From JALORV01 sp035429725 (lineage in GTDB: Bacteria > Pseudomonadota > Gammaproteobacteria > Burkholderiales > Burkholderiaceae_F), in the NCBI GenBank assembly GCA_035429725.1, contig DAOMFI010000154.1:1-6622 (forward strand): a stretch of 6,622 bases of DNA, given 5' to 3'. Both the position numbers and the translations under genes were made by a program. Shown here in pieces: positions 1-6,417 of the stretch; positions within the stretch are counted from its first letter, which is position 1, and the number at the start of each line of letters is the position of its first letter. The notes under the pieces were generated by a model that did no database searches, was not told where the DNA came from, and worked only from the letters and a program-made list of their open reading frames with translations.

Positions 1-63
1 AGCGCGCACGGCCGCTCCGAAGCGCTCATCCCGGAGCGCATAGCGCGGAGGGTAGGCCAGTGA
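1..63 (+). CDS. C-terminal end of an upstream gene (partial, identity uncertain)
   Basis: Reading from base 1, an open frame of 20 codons ends at a TGA at 61-63, with high GC at third positions (17 of 20 codons), as expected for a coding tail in this genome. The visible residues include SEALIPERIARR. The gene upstream of yciO in related genomes is often a PHP-domain phosphoesterase (RNase AM/YciV type), and this tail could be its end, but 20 residues are too few to identify it. The frame starting at base 3 is also open, to a TGA at 108-110, and cannot be excluded; it would end only 7 bp before yciO. Confidence 0.3.
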   Translation, partial: SAHGRSEALIPERIARRVGQ

Positions 64-117
64 GCGGACCGCTCCTCTTGCCGACGCGCGACGCCGGCGC
101 GCGACCGTGAACTGAAA

Positions 118-741
118 ATGGCGCAGCTCTTCGTGGTCCACCCGGTCAACCCGCAGGTGCGTCTGCTGCGCCAGGCGGCGCAGATCCTCGATCACGGCGG
201 CGTGGGCGCGATCCCAACCGACTCCTGCTACGCGCTGGCCTGCCACCTCGATGACAAGGCGGCCGTGGACCGCATCCGCGCGATCCGCCGGCTCGGCGAG
301 CGGCATCTGCTGACGATGATGTGCCGCGACCTGTCGGATCTCGGCTCCTACGCCAAGGTCGACAACGCGACCTATCGCGTGCTGAAGGATGTCACGCCGG
401 GCCCTTACACGCTGATCCTCGAGGCCACGCGCGAAGTGCCCAGGCGTCTGTCGCACCCGTCGCGGCGGACCATCGGCCTGCGCATTCCGGACCATCCCGT
501 TGCGCTCGGGCTGCTCGATGTCCTGGGTCAGCCGCTGATCAGCACGACGCTGCAGCTACCGGGCGATGAACTGCCACTGAACGACGTCGACGACATCCGC
601 GCCCGGCTCGATCACCTGGTCGACTTCGTCCTCGATGCCGGCCCGTGCGGGATCGAACCGACCACCGTCGTCGATCTGTCGGGCCCCGAAGCCGTTGTCA
701 TCCGCGCAGGCAAGGGCGATCTCGCTGCATTGGGATTGTGA
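118..741 (+). CDS. yciO: YciO, YrdC/Sua5-family protein
   Basis: A 207-residue cytoplasmic protein of the YrdC/Sua5/YciO fold, almost the length of E. coli YciO (206) and alignable with it from residue 1 (MAQLFVVHP against MSQFFYIHP), which supports ATG 118. Visible landmarks are PTDSCYALAC (33-42), the TPGPYT segment (93-98), TIGLRIPDHP (118-127), STTLQLPG (142-149), PTTVVDL (181-187) and a closing IRAGKG (195-200). The fold binds nucleotide and RNA. The related TsaC/Sua5 enzymes make threonylcarbamoyl-AMP for the tRNA t6A modification. In YciO proteins the TsaC SxN motif is not kept; here it reads STT, so this is YciO rather than the housekeeping t6A enzyme. Its cellular role is not settled. 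No good Shine-Dalgarno lies before the start. It may be cotranscribed with the gene ending at about 63 or 110. Confidence 0.93.
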   Translation: MAQLFVVHPVNPQVRLLRQAAQILDHGGVGAIPTDSCYALACHLDDKAAVDRIRAIRRLGERHLLTMMCRDLSDLGSYAKVDNATYRVLKDVTPGPYTLILEATREVPRRLSHPSRRTIGLRIPDHPVALGLLDVLGQPLISTTLQLPGDELPLNDVDDIRARLDHLVDFVLDAGPCGIEPTTVVDLSGPEAVVIRAGKGDLAALGL

Positions 742-750
742 GAGTTCGCG

Positions 751-791
751 TTCGGTGTACGCGACCGCTGCGCGGTCGCACGTGCACCGAA
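751..791. repeat. Long imperfect inverted repeat (18-bp stem)
   Basis: The arm TTCGGTGTACGCGACCGC (751-768) pairs with 772-791 across the three-base loop TGC (769-771). The inner eight pairs (GCGACCGC with GCGGTCGC) and the outer seven (TTCGGTG with CACCGAA) are perfect. Between them are three more pairs including one G-T wobble, with a two-base bulge (AC at 780-781). It starts 10 bp after the yciO stop. There is no T run on either side, so it is not a classic intrinsic terminator. It could be a Rho-linked or RNA-stabilising 3' structure, or a REP-like repeat. The structure is seen directly; its role is inferred. Confidence 0.75.
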
Positions 792-951
792 TGCGTTGAA
801 GTTTGCGGGCCTACCTTCGGAGCGGCCGGGCGTGCGGCCCGATATCAAAGGCAAGGAGCGGGCCGGAGGAGGGCGACAGACGCGGACTTCAGCCGCTCCC
901 CGCTGCACCGAGGCGGGGGCGCCCGTGCTCCGCGAGACCGCGATGCTCGAC

Positions 952-960
952 TGATAGACT
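952..960 (+). promoter_or_regulatory. Possible extended -10 promoter of the M50 protease operon
   Basis: TGATAGACT fits the extended -10 pattern TGnTAnnnT, with the hexamer TAGACT at 955-960. No -35 resembling TTGACA is found 16-18 bp upstream, which an extended -10 can tolerate. Transcription would start about 7 bases downstream, at or next to ATG 968, giving a leaderless or nearly leaderless mRNA. That would agree with the lack of a Shine-Dalgarno there. This is a motif match only. Confidence 0.3.
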
Positions 961-967
961 CTGACTC

Positions 968-1615
968 ATGGACAGCGTGATCCAGGCGATCGCCGTCTAC
1001 GCAATCCCGGTGCTGCTGGCCATCACGTTGCACGAAGCGGCGCATGGCTATGTCGCGCGCATGTTCGGCGATTCGACAGCCTTCATGCTGGGGCGCGTGA
1101 CGCTCAATCCCGTCAAGCACATCGATCCGGTCGGTACCGTGATCGTGCCGCTCGCCATCGTGCTGCTTTCGAAGCTCGCTGGCGGGGCAGGCTTCATGTT
1201 CGGCTGGGCGAAACCCGTGCCGGTGAACTTCGCCAACCTGCGGCATCCCAAGCGCGACATGATCTGGGTCGCCGCGGCCGGGCCCGGCGTCAACCTGTTG
1301 ATGGCCATCGGCTGGGCGCTCGTTCTGAAGGGGCTGCTCGTGACCGGCCTGCAGGAGCAGTTCTTCGTCGAGATGGCGAAGGCTGGCGTTTTCGTGAACA
1401 TCGGGCTGATGGCACTCAACCTCCTGCCGCTGCCTCCGCTGGACGGCGGTCGCATTCTCGTTGGCCTGCTGCCGCATCGCCTGTCGTATGCGCTGGCCCG
1501 CGTCGAGCCTTACGGCTTCTTCATCCTTATTGCCCTCCTGGCTACCAACACGCTCGGCTTCTTCTTGCAGCCGTTCTACGAGTTCGGGGTCGCCATCGTT
1601 CGAATCTTCGTCTGA
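968..1615 (+). CDS. Site-2 protease-family (M50) membrane metalloprotease
   Basis: A 215-residue integral membrane protein of peptidase family M50, the short type without PDZ domain. The zinc motif HEAAH lies at 22-26 inside the first membrane segment (about 8-30). The third metal ligand is expected at D159 in NLLPLPPLDGG (151-161). Other family landmarks are LNPVKHIDPVGT (46-57), the KPVPVNF segment (82-88) and AAAGPGVNL (102-110). Hydrophobic helices are visible near 57-71, 98-120, 138-153 and 183-200. These proteases cut substrates within or next to the membrane, but no substrate is known for this subgroup. The start is well fixed because an in-frame TGA sits at 962-964, just upstream of ATG 968. 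trpS begins 3 bp after the stop, so the two are probably cotranscribed and coupled. No Shine-Dalgarno is evident. Confidence 0.93.
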   Translation: MDSVIQAIAVYAIPVLLAITLHEAAHGYVARMFGDSTAFMLGRVTLNPVKHIDPVGTVIVPLAIVLLSKLAGGAGFMFGWAKPVPVNFANLRHPKRDMIWVAAAGPGVNLLMAIGWALVLKGLLVTGLQEQFFVEMAKAGVFVNIGLMALNLLPLPPLDGGRILVGLLPHRLSYALARVEPYGFFILIALLATNTLGFFLQPFYEFGVAIVRIFV

Positions 1616-1618
1616 GCC

Positions 1619-2821
1619 ATGTTTCCTGATCGCGTGCTTTCCGGCATGCGCCCGACGGGCGCGCTGCATATCGGCCACTATCACGGGGCGCTGAAGAACT
1701 GGGTCAAGCTGCAGGACGAGCACCCCTGTTTCTTTTTCGTCGCCGACTGGCATGCGCTGACGACGCACTACGAGACGCCCGAGGTGCTTGCGGCGAGCGT
1801 CTGGGACATGGTGATCGACTGGTTCGCGGCCGGCCTCGATCCCAACAAGGCGACGGTCTTCATCCAGTCGCGCGTGCCGGAACACGCCGAACTCTTCCTG
1901 CTGCTTTCCATGTCGACGCCGCTTGGCTGGCTCGAAAGGGTGCCGACCTACAAGGACCAGATCGAGAAGATCAGCGACCGCGACCTCGCGACCTACGGTT
2001 TCCTGGGCTACCCGCTGATGCAGGCGGCGGACATTCTTATCTACCGCGCGACGATGGTGCCGGTCGGTGAGGACCAGGTGCCGCACATCGAAATGACGCG
2101 CGAGATCGCGCGGCGCTTCAACAACCTGTTCGGGCGCGAGCCCGGCTTCGAGGACAAGGCGAAGGCCGCGGTGAAGAAGCTCGGCGCCAAGCGCGCCAAG
2201 CTCTACCACGACCTGCGCACGCGCTATCAGGAGCAGGGTGACGACGACGCGCTCGAGCAGGCTCGCGCGCTGCTCTCCCAGGCGCAGTCCATGTCGATGG
2301 GCGATCGCGAGCGGGCGTTCGGATATCTCGAAGGCTCGCGCCGGGTCATTCTCGTCGAGCCCGATGTCAAGCTCACCGAGACTCCGAAGCTGCCGGGGCT
2401 CGACGGCCAGAAGATGTCGAAGAGCTACGGCAACGTGATCCTGATGCGCGAGGAGCCCAAGGCGCTGACGGAGAAGATCCGCCGCATGACGACGGATCCC
2501 GCACGCGTTCGCCGCAGCGACCCCGGAGAACCCGAGCGCTGCCCCGTCTGGCAGCTGCACAAGGTCTACTCGACCGAGGAAACGCAATCCTGGGCGGCAC
2601 AAGGCTGCCGCACGGCCGGCATCGGCTGCCTCGACTGCAAGCAGCCGGTCATCGATGCGATGCTCCGCGAGCAGCAGCCCTGGCGCGAGCGCGCCCAGCC
2701 CTACCTCGATGATCCGTCGCTGCTGCGGTCGATCGTGGCGGACGGTTGCGATCGCGCGCGCGCCGCTGCGCAGGAAACGATGCGCGACGTGCGTGACGCG
2801 ATGGGTCTTGTCTACGACTGA
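1619..2821 (+). CDS. trpS: Tryptophanyl-tRNA synthetase
   Basis: A 400-residue class I aminoacyl-tRNA synthetase that charges tRNA-Trp in the cytoplasm. The ATP signature HIGH is at 17-20, after SGMRPTGAL, and KMSKS is at 265-269 in the stretch LDGQKMSKSYGN. The substrate-pocket segments YPLMQAADIL (131-140) and VGEDQVPH (149-156) are intact. It is longer than the roughly 330-residue E. coli form. The extra length lies mainly in a charged, helical insert at about 178-245, ahead of the KMSKS loop, as seen in long TrpRS forms of related proteobacteria. In the anticodon-binding region C308, C330, C337 and C340 form C-x21-C-x6-C-x2-C, very close to the C-x22-C-x6-C-x2-C set that binds [4Fe-4S] in Thermotoga maritima TrpRS, so a cluster is likely here. 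ATG 1619 follows the protease stop by 3 bp. Confidence 0.97.
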   Translation: MFPDRVLSGMRPTGALHIGHYHGALKNWVKLQDEHPCFFFVADWHALTTHYETPEVLAASVWDMVIDWFAAGLDPNKATVFIQSRVPEHAELFLLLSMSTPLGWLERVPTYKDQIEKISDRDLATYGFLGYPLMQAADILIYRATMVPVGEDQVPHIEMTREIARRFNNLFGREPGFEDKAKAAVKKLGAKRAKLYHDLRTRYQEQGDDDALEQARALLSQAQSMSMGDRERAFGYLEGSRRVILVEPDVKLTETPKLPGLDGQKMSKSYGNVILMREEPKALTEKIRRMTTDPARVRRSDPGEPERCPVWQLHKVYSTEETQSWAAQGCRTAGIGCLDCKQPVIDAMLREQQPWRERAQPYLDDPSLLRSIVADGCDRARAAAQETMRDVRDAMGLVYD

Positions 2822-2822
2822 C

Positions 2823-3404
2823 GTGGCCGCCGCAGACGGTCCGCCGCGCTCGAACCCGCAGGCGACCGAGCCCTCGCCGTGGGTGGTCCGTTTCGCTGCG
2901 CAGCTTCCAGCCGGGACGCGCGTGCTCGATGTGGCGTGTGGTCACGGCCGGCACGCCCGGTGGCTTGCGCGTCGCGGTTGCCGCGTCACGGCTGTCGACG
3001 TCGACCCTGCGTGTGCGGCTTCACTGGCGAGCGAGCCGGGCGTCGAATTCGTCGCGGCGGATCTCGAACGTGGCGCGTGGCCGCTGGGCGGGCAGCAGTT
3101 CGACGCGGTCATCGTCGTCCACTATCTGCACCGGCCGCTGTTCAACCTGCTGGCGGAAGCCGTTGCACCCGGCGGACGGCTGATCTACGAAACATTCGCT
3201 CAGGGCAACGAGCAGTTCGGGCGACCGCGCAATCCGGATTTCCTGCTGCGGCCGCGCGAGTTGCTCGACGCTTTCCGCGGTCTGCGCATCCTCGCGTTCG
3301 AAGATGGCTTCGTCGCCGCGCCGCAGCCGGCGATGATCCAGCGCTTGGCCGCTGTCAGGCTTGAACCACGGGCGTCGGCACCGGTCGAAACGCTGGCGCT
3401 GTGA
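2823..3404 (+). CDS. Class I SAM-dependent methyltransferase
   Basis: A predicted 193-residue cytoplasmic methyltransferase with a Rossmann fold. Motif I is VLDVACGHGRHA (34-45), with the adenosine-ribose acidic position at the end of the next strand (VTAVDVD, 55-61). An acidic residue of motif II is at D80 (FVAAD), and the motif IV-like strand FDAVIVVHYLH is at 93-103. APGGRLIYETF (115-125) is the usual post-motif segment. It resembles small TehB/UbiE-like methyltransferases; the substrate cannot be told. GTG 2823 is chosen because it lies one base after the trpS stop, favouring translational coupling, and leaves about 30 residues before motif I. In-frame GTG 2793 and TTG 2808 inside the trpS end are alternatives. 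The open frame running back to 2655 is only overlap with trpS. The last ~12 residues look like a disordered tail. Confidence 0.88.
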   Translation: MAAADGPPRSNPQATEPSPWVVRFAAQLPAGTRVLDVACGHGRHARWLARRGCRVTAVDVDPACAASLASEPGVEFVAADLERGAWPLGGQQFDAVIVVHYLHRPLFNLLAEAVAPGGRLIYETFAQGNEQFGRPRNPDFLLRPRELLDAFRGLRILAFEDGFVAAPQPAMIQRLAAVRLEPRASAPVETLAL

Positions 3405-3436
3405 GCGGGCGCGCCGCGAAAGTGTCGCGCGGTCTG

Positions 3437-3442
3437 TAGAAT
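3437..3442 (+). promoter_or_regulatory. Probable -10 box for dapA
   Basis: TAGAAT matches the sigma-70 -10 consensus at four of six positions with the key TA...T, and sits 32 bp before ATG 3475 in the only sizeable gap between the trpS and dapA units. The expected -35 position is GC-rich and unlike TTGACA. An inverted repeat CCGCG/CGCGG (3414-3418 and 3428-3432) overlaps that area and could be an operator or chance. Confidence 0.4.
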
Positions 3443-3457
3443 CCGCCGCTTGGGCTG

Positions 3458-3463
3458 AGGAGG
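3458..3463 (+). promoter_or_regulatory. Shine-Dalgarno of dapA
   Basis: A perfect AGGAGG lies 11 bases before ATG 3475. It decides the dapA start against the longer open frame that begins at 3361. It is the strongest ribosome-binding site in the window, contrasting with the site-poor starts upstream. Confidence 0.8.
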
Positions 3464-3474
3464 CCGCACACATC

Positions 3475-4350
3475 ATGATCAAGGGCAGCATCGTCGCCAT
3501 CGTTTCGCCGATGCACGACGACGGATCGCTGGACTTCGACGCCTACCGGCGTCTGATCGACTGGCACGTGGCCGAGGGCACGAATGCCATCGTCGCCGTC
3601 GGCACGACGGGAGAGTCGCCGACGGTGGACCAGCAGGAGCACGGCGAGCTGATTCGCGTGGCCGTCGAAGCGGTGCGGGGCCGTGTCCCGGTCATCGCCG
3701 GCACCGGCGGCAATTCGACATCGGAGGCGATCGAACTCACGCGCCACGCCAAGGCGGTCGGGGCCGACGCCACGCTGCAGGTGGTTCCGTACTACAACAA
3801 GCCCACGCAGGAAGGCCTGTACCGGCACTTCCGGACGATCGCGGAGACCGTGGACCTGCCGATGATCCTGTACAACGTGCCCGGGCGCACGGTGGCGGAT
3901 CTGGCCAACGACACGACGATGCGTCTGTCCGAGGTGCCCGGAATTGTCGGTCTGAAGGACGCCACGGGCGATGCCGCCCGCGCGGCGGACCTGCTGCGGC
4001 GCCTGCCGCCGAGTTTCGCGCTGTACAGCGGCAACGACGACAGCGCGCTGGCCCTGATGCTCCTGGGCGGACATGGCGTCATCTCGGTGACGGCGAACGT
4101 CGCTCCGAAGTTGATGTCCGAAATGTGCCGGGCCGCTCTCTCAGGCGACCTCGCGCGGGCGCGCCAGCTGAACGCGCAGCTCTGGCCGCTGCACCAGAAG
4201 CTTTTCGTCGAGCCGAATCCGATCCCGGCCAAATGGGCGCTCGCCAAGATGGGTCGCATCGAGGGCGGCATCCGTCTGCCGCTCACGCCGTTGTCGGTTC
4301 CGGCGGAGCACATCGTGCTGGCGGCGCTGAAGGAAGTGGGCCTTGTCTAG
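3475..4350 (+). CDS. dapA: 4-Hydroxy-tetrahydrodipicolinate synthase
   Basis: A 291-residue cytoplasmic (beta/alpha)8 enzyme, E. coli DapA being 292. It condenses pyruvate with aspartate semialdehyde, the first committed step to diaminopimelate and lysine. All catalytic residues sit at E. coli numbering: Schiff-base K161 (GLKDATG), Y133 (LYNVPGR), R138 (PGR), T44 and T45 (GTTGES, 43-48), and Y107. The lysine feedback site is mostly kept (S48, H56, N80, E84, Y106), but the E. coli H53 position is Q and A49 is P, so feedback inhibition is likely present but may be altered. The start is fixed by the AGGAGG at 3458 and by the family N-terminus (MIKGSIVAIVSPM). A -10-like box upstream suggests its own promoter. 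bamC follows 21 bp after the stop, an order also found in E. coli. Confidence 0.97.
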   Translation: MIKGSIVAIVSPMHDDGSLDFDAYRRLIDWHVAEGTNAIVAVGTTGESPTVDQQEHGELIRVAVEAVRGRVPVIAGTGGNSTSEAIELTRHAKAVGADATLQVVPYYNKPTQEGLYRHFRTIAETVDLPMILYNVPGRTVADLANDTTMRLSEVPGIVGLKDATGDAARAADLLRRLPPSFALYSGNDDSALALMLLGGHGVISVTANVAPKLMSEMCRAALSGDLARARQLNAQLWPLHQKLFVEPNPIPAKWALAKMGRIEGGIRLPLTPLSVPAEHIVLAALKEVGLV

Positions 4351-4358
4351 ATGCGCGC

Positions 4359-4363
4359 AGGAG
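4359..4363 (+). promoter_or_regulatory. Shine-Dalgarno of bamC
   Basis: AGGAG lies 8 bases before ATG 4372. It favours 4372 over ATG 4351, which abuts the dapA stop and whose nearest purine run (AGGAAG, 4331-4336) is 14 bases away. Confidence 0.65.
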
Positions 4364-4371
4364 CTTCGCAG

Positions 4372-5562
4372 ATGCATCGCATGATTCTTTCGCGCGTCAC
4401 CCTGGCGGCGGCGGTGGCGTCGGTCGCGCTCCTGTCATCGTGCACCTGGACCGGCAGCAGCGTGTCGCAGACCGTCGAATACCAGAATGCGCGGACCCGT
4501 TCGGCACCGCTCGAAGTGCCGCCGGACCTCTCGCAACTCCCGCGCGACGAGCGCTTCACGGTGCCCGAGCGTCCGCAGACGGTCACGGCATCGTCGACAG
4601 CCGGACGGTCGGGCGCACCGGTCGGCGCGCCCGGGTCGGCCGCTGCTGCTGCGGTGGCGCCCTCGGCCACGATTGCCCGCATCGAGCGCGCCGGCAATCA
4701 GCGCTGGCTGGCGGTCAACATGCCGCCCGAGAAGGCGTGGCCCATCCTGCTCGAGTTCTGGCCCAGCATCGGACTGGCGGTGGAGAATTCCGACCCAGCG
4801 ACCGGTGTGATGGAAACGGTCTGGGCGGAGAACAAGGCCAAGCTGCCCCAGGATCTCATCCGGCGAACCCTGGGTCGCGTCTTCAGCTCGGTCTATGAGA
4901 CCGGCGAACAGGACCGTTACCGGGCGCGCATCGAACGCACCGCCACCGACACCTCGGAGATCTTCATCTCCCATCGCGGCATGGTCGAAGTGTTCACCTC
5001 GTCGGCGCAGGACCGCACGGCCTGGCAACCGCGTCCGCCCGATCCCGCGCTGGAAGCCGAAATGCTGCAGCGTCTGCTGGCCCGCTTTGAAAGCACGGTG
5101 TCTCGTCCGGTGGCCACTGCCAAGGCCCCGGCGGCGGGCGCAACGGCCGCAGCGGCGGCGGCCACTGTGGCGGCAGCACCGGAGCAGGCCTGGGTCATCA
5201 AGGGCCCCGACGGCCGCAGCGAGCGGCTCGTCATCGACGATGCCTTCGACCGGGCCTGGCGGCGCGTCGGGCTCGCACTGGACCGTGGCGGCTTCACGGT
5301 CGAGGACCGCGATCGTGCCAAGGGGATCTACTTCGTCCGTTACCTCGATCCCGACTACGAGGCCAAGAAGAAGGACGAGCAGGGTTTCTTCTCCAAGATG
5401 CTCGGGCAGGAAAAACCCGTCCCGGCGCCGCAGTACCGCGTGCAGGTCAGTGCCACGGGTCAGGCAGGCACGCAGGTCCAGGTGTTCGACAAGGACGGCA
5501 AGCCGGAGCGCTCCGCGGCCGGTGATCGCATCCTCGCGCTGCTGAGCGACCAGCTGCGCTGA
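4372..5562 (+). CDS. bamC: Outer membrane protein assembly factor BamC (lipoprotein)
   Basis: A 396-residue outer-membrane lipoprotein of the NlpB/BamC family, an accessory of the BAM complex (BamABCDE) that inserts beta-barrel proteins. A lipoprotein signal peptide ends in the lipobox LLSSC, with lipidation predicted at C24. The conserved disordered N-terminal segment follows (SAPLEVPPDLSQL, 44-56), the part that contacts BamD in E. coli. The first helix-grip domain runs about 98-242 (WLAVNMPPEKAWPIL to ARFEST). The second covers about 272-396 (AWVIKGPDGRSERLVI to the end). Two Ala-rich linkers (about 89-97 and 253-269) separate these parts and make the protein longer than E. coli BamC (344). 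The reading frame is continuous through them. The start at 4372 is preferred for its Shine-Dalgarno; 4351 or 4381 would change only the signal-peptide end. The dapA-bamC pairing supports the call. Confidence 0.92.
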   Translation: MHRMILSRVTLAAAVASVALLSSCTWTGSSVSQTVEYQNARTRSAPLEVPPDLSQLPRDERFTVPERPQTVTASSTAGRSGAPVGAPGSAAAAAVAPSATIARIERAGNQRWLAVNMPPEKAWPILLEFWPSIGLAVENSDPATGVMETVWAENKAKLPQDLIRRTLGRVFSSVYETGEQDRYRARIERTATDTSEIFISHRGMVEVFTSSAQDRTAWQPRPPDPALEAEMLQRLLARFESTVSRPVATAKAPAAGATAAAAAATVAAAPEQAWVIKGPDGRSERLVIDDAFDRAWRRVGLALDRGGFTVEDRDRAKGIYFVRYLDPDYEAKKKDEQGFFSKMLGQEKPVPAPQYRVQVSATGQAGTQVQVFDKDGKPERSAAGDRILALLSDQLR

Positions 5563-5570
5563 CAACCCGC

Positions 5571-6347
5571 GTGCTGCGCGTCTGCAGTCTCGGCTCCGGC
5601 AGCAGCGGCAACGGACTCGTCGTCGAGGCGCGCGAAGGCGTCTCGATGACACGTATCCTGATCGACGACGGCTTCAATCTGCGGCAACTGGAGCGACGGC
5701 TGCAGCGCGCCGGTCTCGCCCCCGATTCGCTCGATGCGGTGTTTGTCACCCACGAGCACTCCGACCATGTGGGCGGCGTGGCCGCACTCGCGCGCCGTTA
5801 CAGCATCGACATCTACTGCACCGAAGGAACCGCGGCCGCCGGCGGACTGGTCGAACAACGCATCCCGTGGCGTTCGATCCAGGCCGGTGATGTCCTCGAA
5901 GTCGGGCTGCTTGGCATCAGCCCGTTTGCCGTTCCGCACGACGCGCAGGAGCCCGTGCAGTACGTGTTTACCGATGGGTCGCGACGCGCAGGTTTGCTTA
6001 CGGATGTCGGCGAGTGCTCGGACTCCATCATCGACGCTTTGTCGGGACTGCATGCGCTGATTCTCGAGTGCAATCACGACGCCGACCTCCTCCGAAACGG
6101 AAGCTATCCGGCCTTCCTCAAACAGCGGATCGCCGGCCCGCACGGGCATCTGTCAAACGAGCAGGCCGCCGGCATTCTGGATCGCGCGCGCAGTGCCACG
6201 CTCGCCTGGGTGGCGGCAGCGCACCTGTCCAGAAGCAATAACCGTCCGGAACTGGCGCAGCAGGCGCTGGCGCAAGTGCTCGGCTGCGTTGCCCGTGAAA
6301 TCAGCGTCCTCGACCAGGAAGAGGGCCTGCCATGGCGCGAGGTCTGA
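5571..6347 (+). CDS. Metallo-beta-lactamase-fold hydrolase, WalJ/YycJ-like
   Basis: A 258-residue soluble MBL-fold protein. The N-terminus has CSLGSGSSGN (5-14), typical of the YycJ/WalJ group. The metal motif HEHSDH (61-66) is complete, and further ligands are visible at H123 (VPHDA), D145 (LLTDVG), H169 (ECNHD) and H218 (AAHLS), so both metal sites look intact. The C-terminal ISVLDQEEGLPWREV also fits the group. No beta-CASP domain is present, and the spacing is not that of RNase Z. Relatives have been linked to nuclease-type phosphodiesterase activity, but the substrate here is unknown. GTG 5571 is chosen: it begins 8 bp after the bamC stop and the family N-terminus follows at once. There is no clear Shine-Dalgarno, suggesting coupling to bamC. 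It is the last gene of the dapA unit. Confidence 0.92.
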   Translation: MLRVCSLGSGSSGNGLVVEAREGVSMTRILIDDGFNLRQLERRLQRAGLAPDSLDAVFVTHEHSDHVGGVAALARRYSIDIYCTEGTAAAGGLVEQRIPWRSIQAGDVLEVGLLGISPFAVPHDAQEPVQYVFTDGSRRAGLLTDVGECSDSIIDALSGLHALILECNHDADLLRNGSYPAFLKQRIAGPHGHLSNEQAAGILDRARSATLAWVAAAHLSRSNNRPELAQQALAQVLGCVAREISVLDQEEGLPWREV

Positions 6348-6367
6348 ACAGCCGCGGGTGGGTGCAC

Positions 6368-6395
6368 AAATGAAAAGGGCCGGCAGCGCCGGCCC
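6368..6395 (-). terminator. Intrinsic terminator of the minus-strand gene
   Basis: GGGCCGGC (6377-6384) pairs perfectly with GCCGGCCC (6388-6395) around the loop AGC. Read on the minus strand the hairpin is followed by TTTTCATTT, a good U-rich tail, and it lies 22 bp after the minus-strand stop. On the plus strand the hairpin is followed by CTGATT, so it would be a poor terminator for the dapA-bamC-MBL unit. Confidence 0.8.
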
Positions 6396-6417
6396 CTGAT
6401 TCGCACTGTCGCGCGAT

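Larger units (their letters stand above)
742..967. other. 226-bp non-coding gap with hairpins
   Basis: This is the longest stretch without a convincing gene. Frames crossing it are continuations of shadow frames and have no recognisable protein content. The frame of the downstream protease is closed by a TGA at 962-964, so neither neighbour extends into the gap. It contains a long imperfect hairpin at 751-791, a short GC hairpin (CCCCGC at 898-903 with GCGGGG at 913-918), a small CGGGC/GCCCG inverted repeat near 829-843, and a possible extended -10 promoter next to the protease start. No tRNA cloverleaf or riboswitch was recognised. Confidence 0.7.

Noticed and set aside
13..74. Inverted repeats (CGCTCCG/CGGAGCG at 13-19 and 32-38; GAGCGG-A-CCGCTC at 62-74)
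   Set aside because: Short GC-rich palindromes are common at this base composition. The stems compete with one another, there is no T tail, and part probably lies in coding sequence.
845..2602. A 585-codon open frame on the minus strand, antisense to the protease and trpS
   Set aside because: It lies opposite two clear genes and has the low-complexity His/Arg/Glu-rich composition of a GC-rich antisense shadow. No family was recognised in it.
2655..2822. A longer N-terminus for the methyltransferase inside trpS
   Set aside because: These codons overlap the conserved end of trpS and are Arg/Ser-rich. The methyltransferase core starts about 30 residues after GTG 2823, so no extension is needed.
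3361..3474. dapA start at 3361
   Set aside because: The family N-terminus and a perfect AGGAGG both indicate ATG 3475. The extra residues are Arg/Ser-rich and overlap the methyltransferase end and the promoter region.
4125..4898. A 257-codon plus-strand frame across dapA and bamC
   Set aside because: It is an out-of-frame shadow of two well-identified genes.
5120..5180. The Ala-rich run in bamC as a sign of frameshift or repeat expansion
   Set aside because: The frame continues cleanly into the second BamC domain, and the Ala codons are mixed (GCC, GCA, GCG), which fits an ordinary flexible linker.
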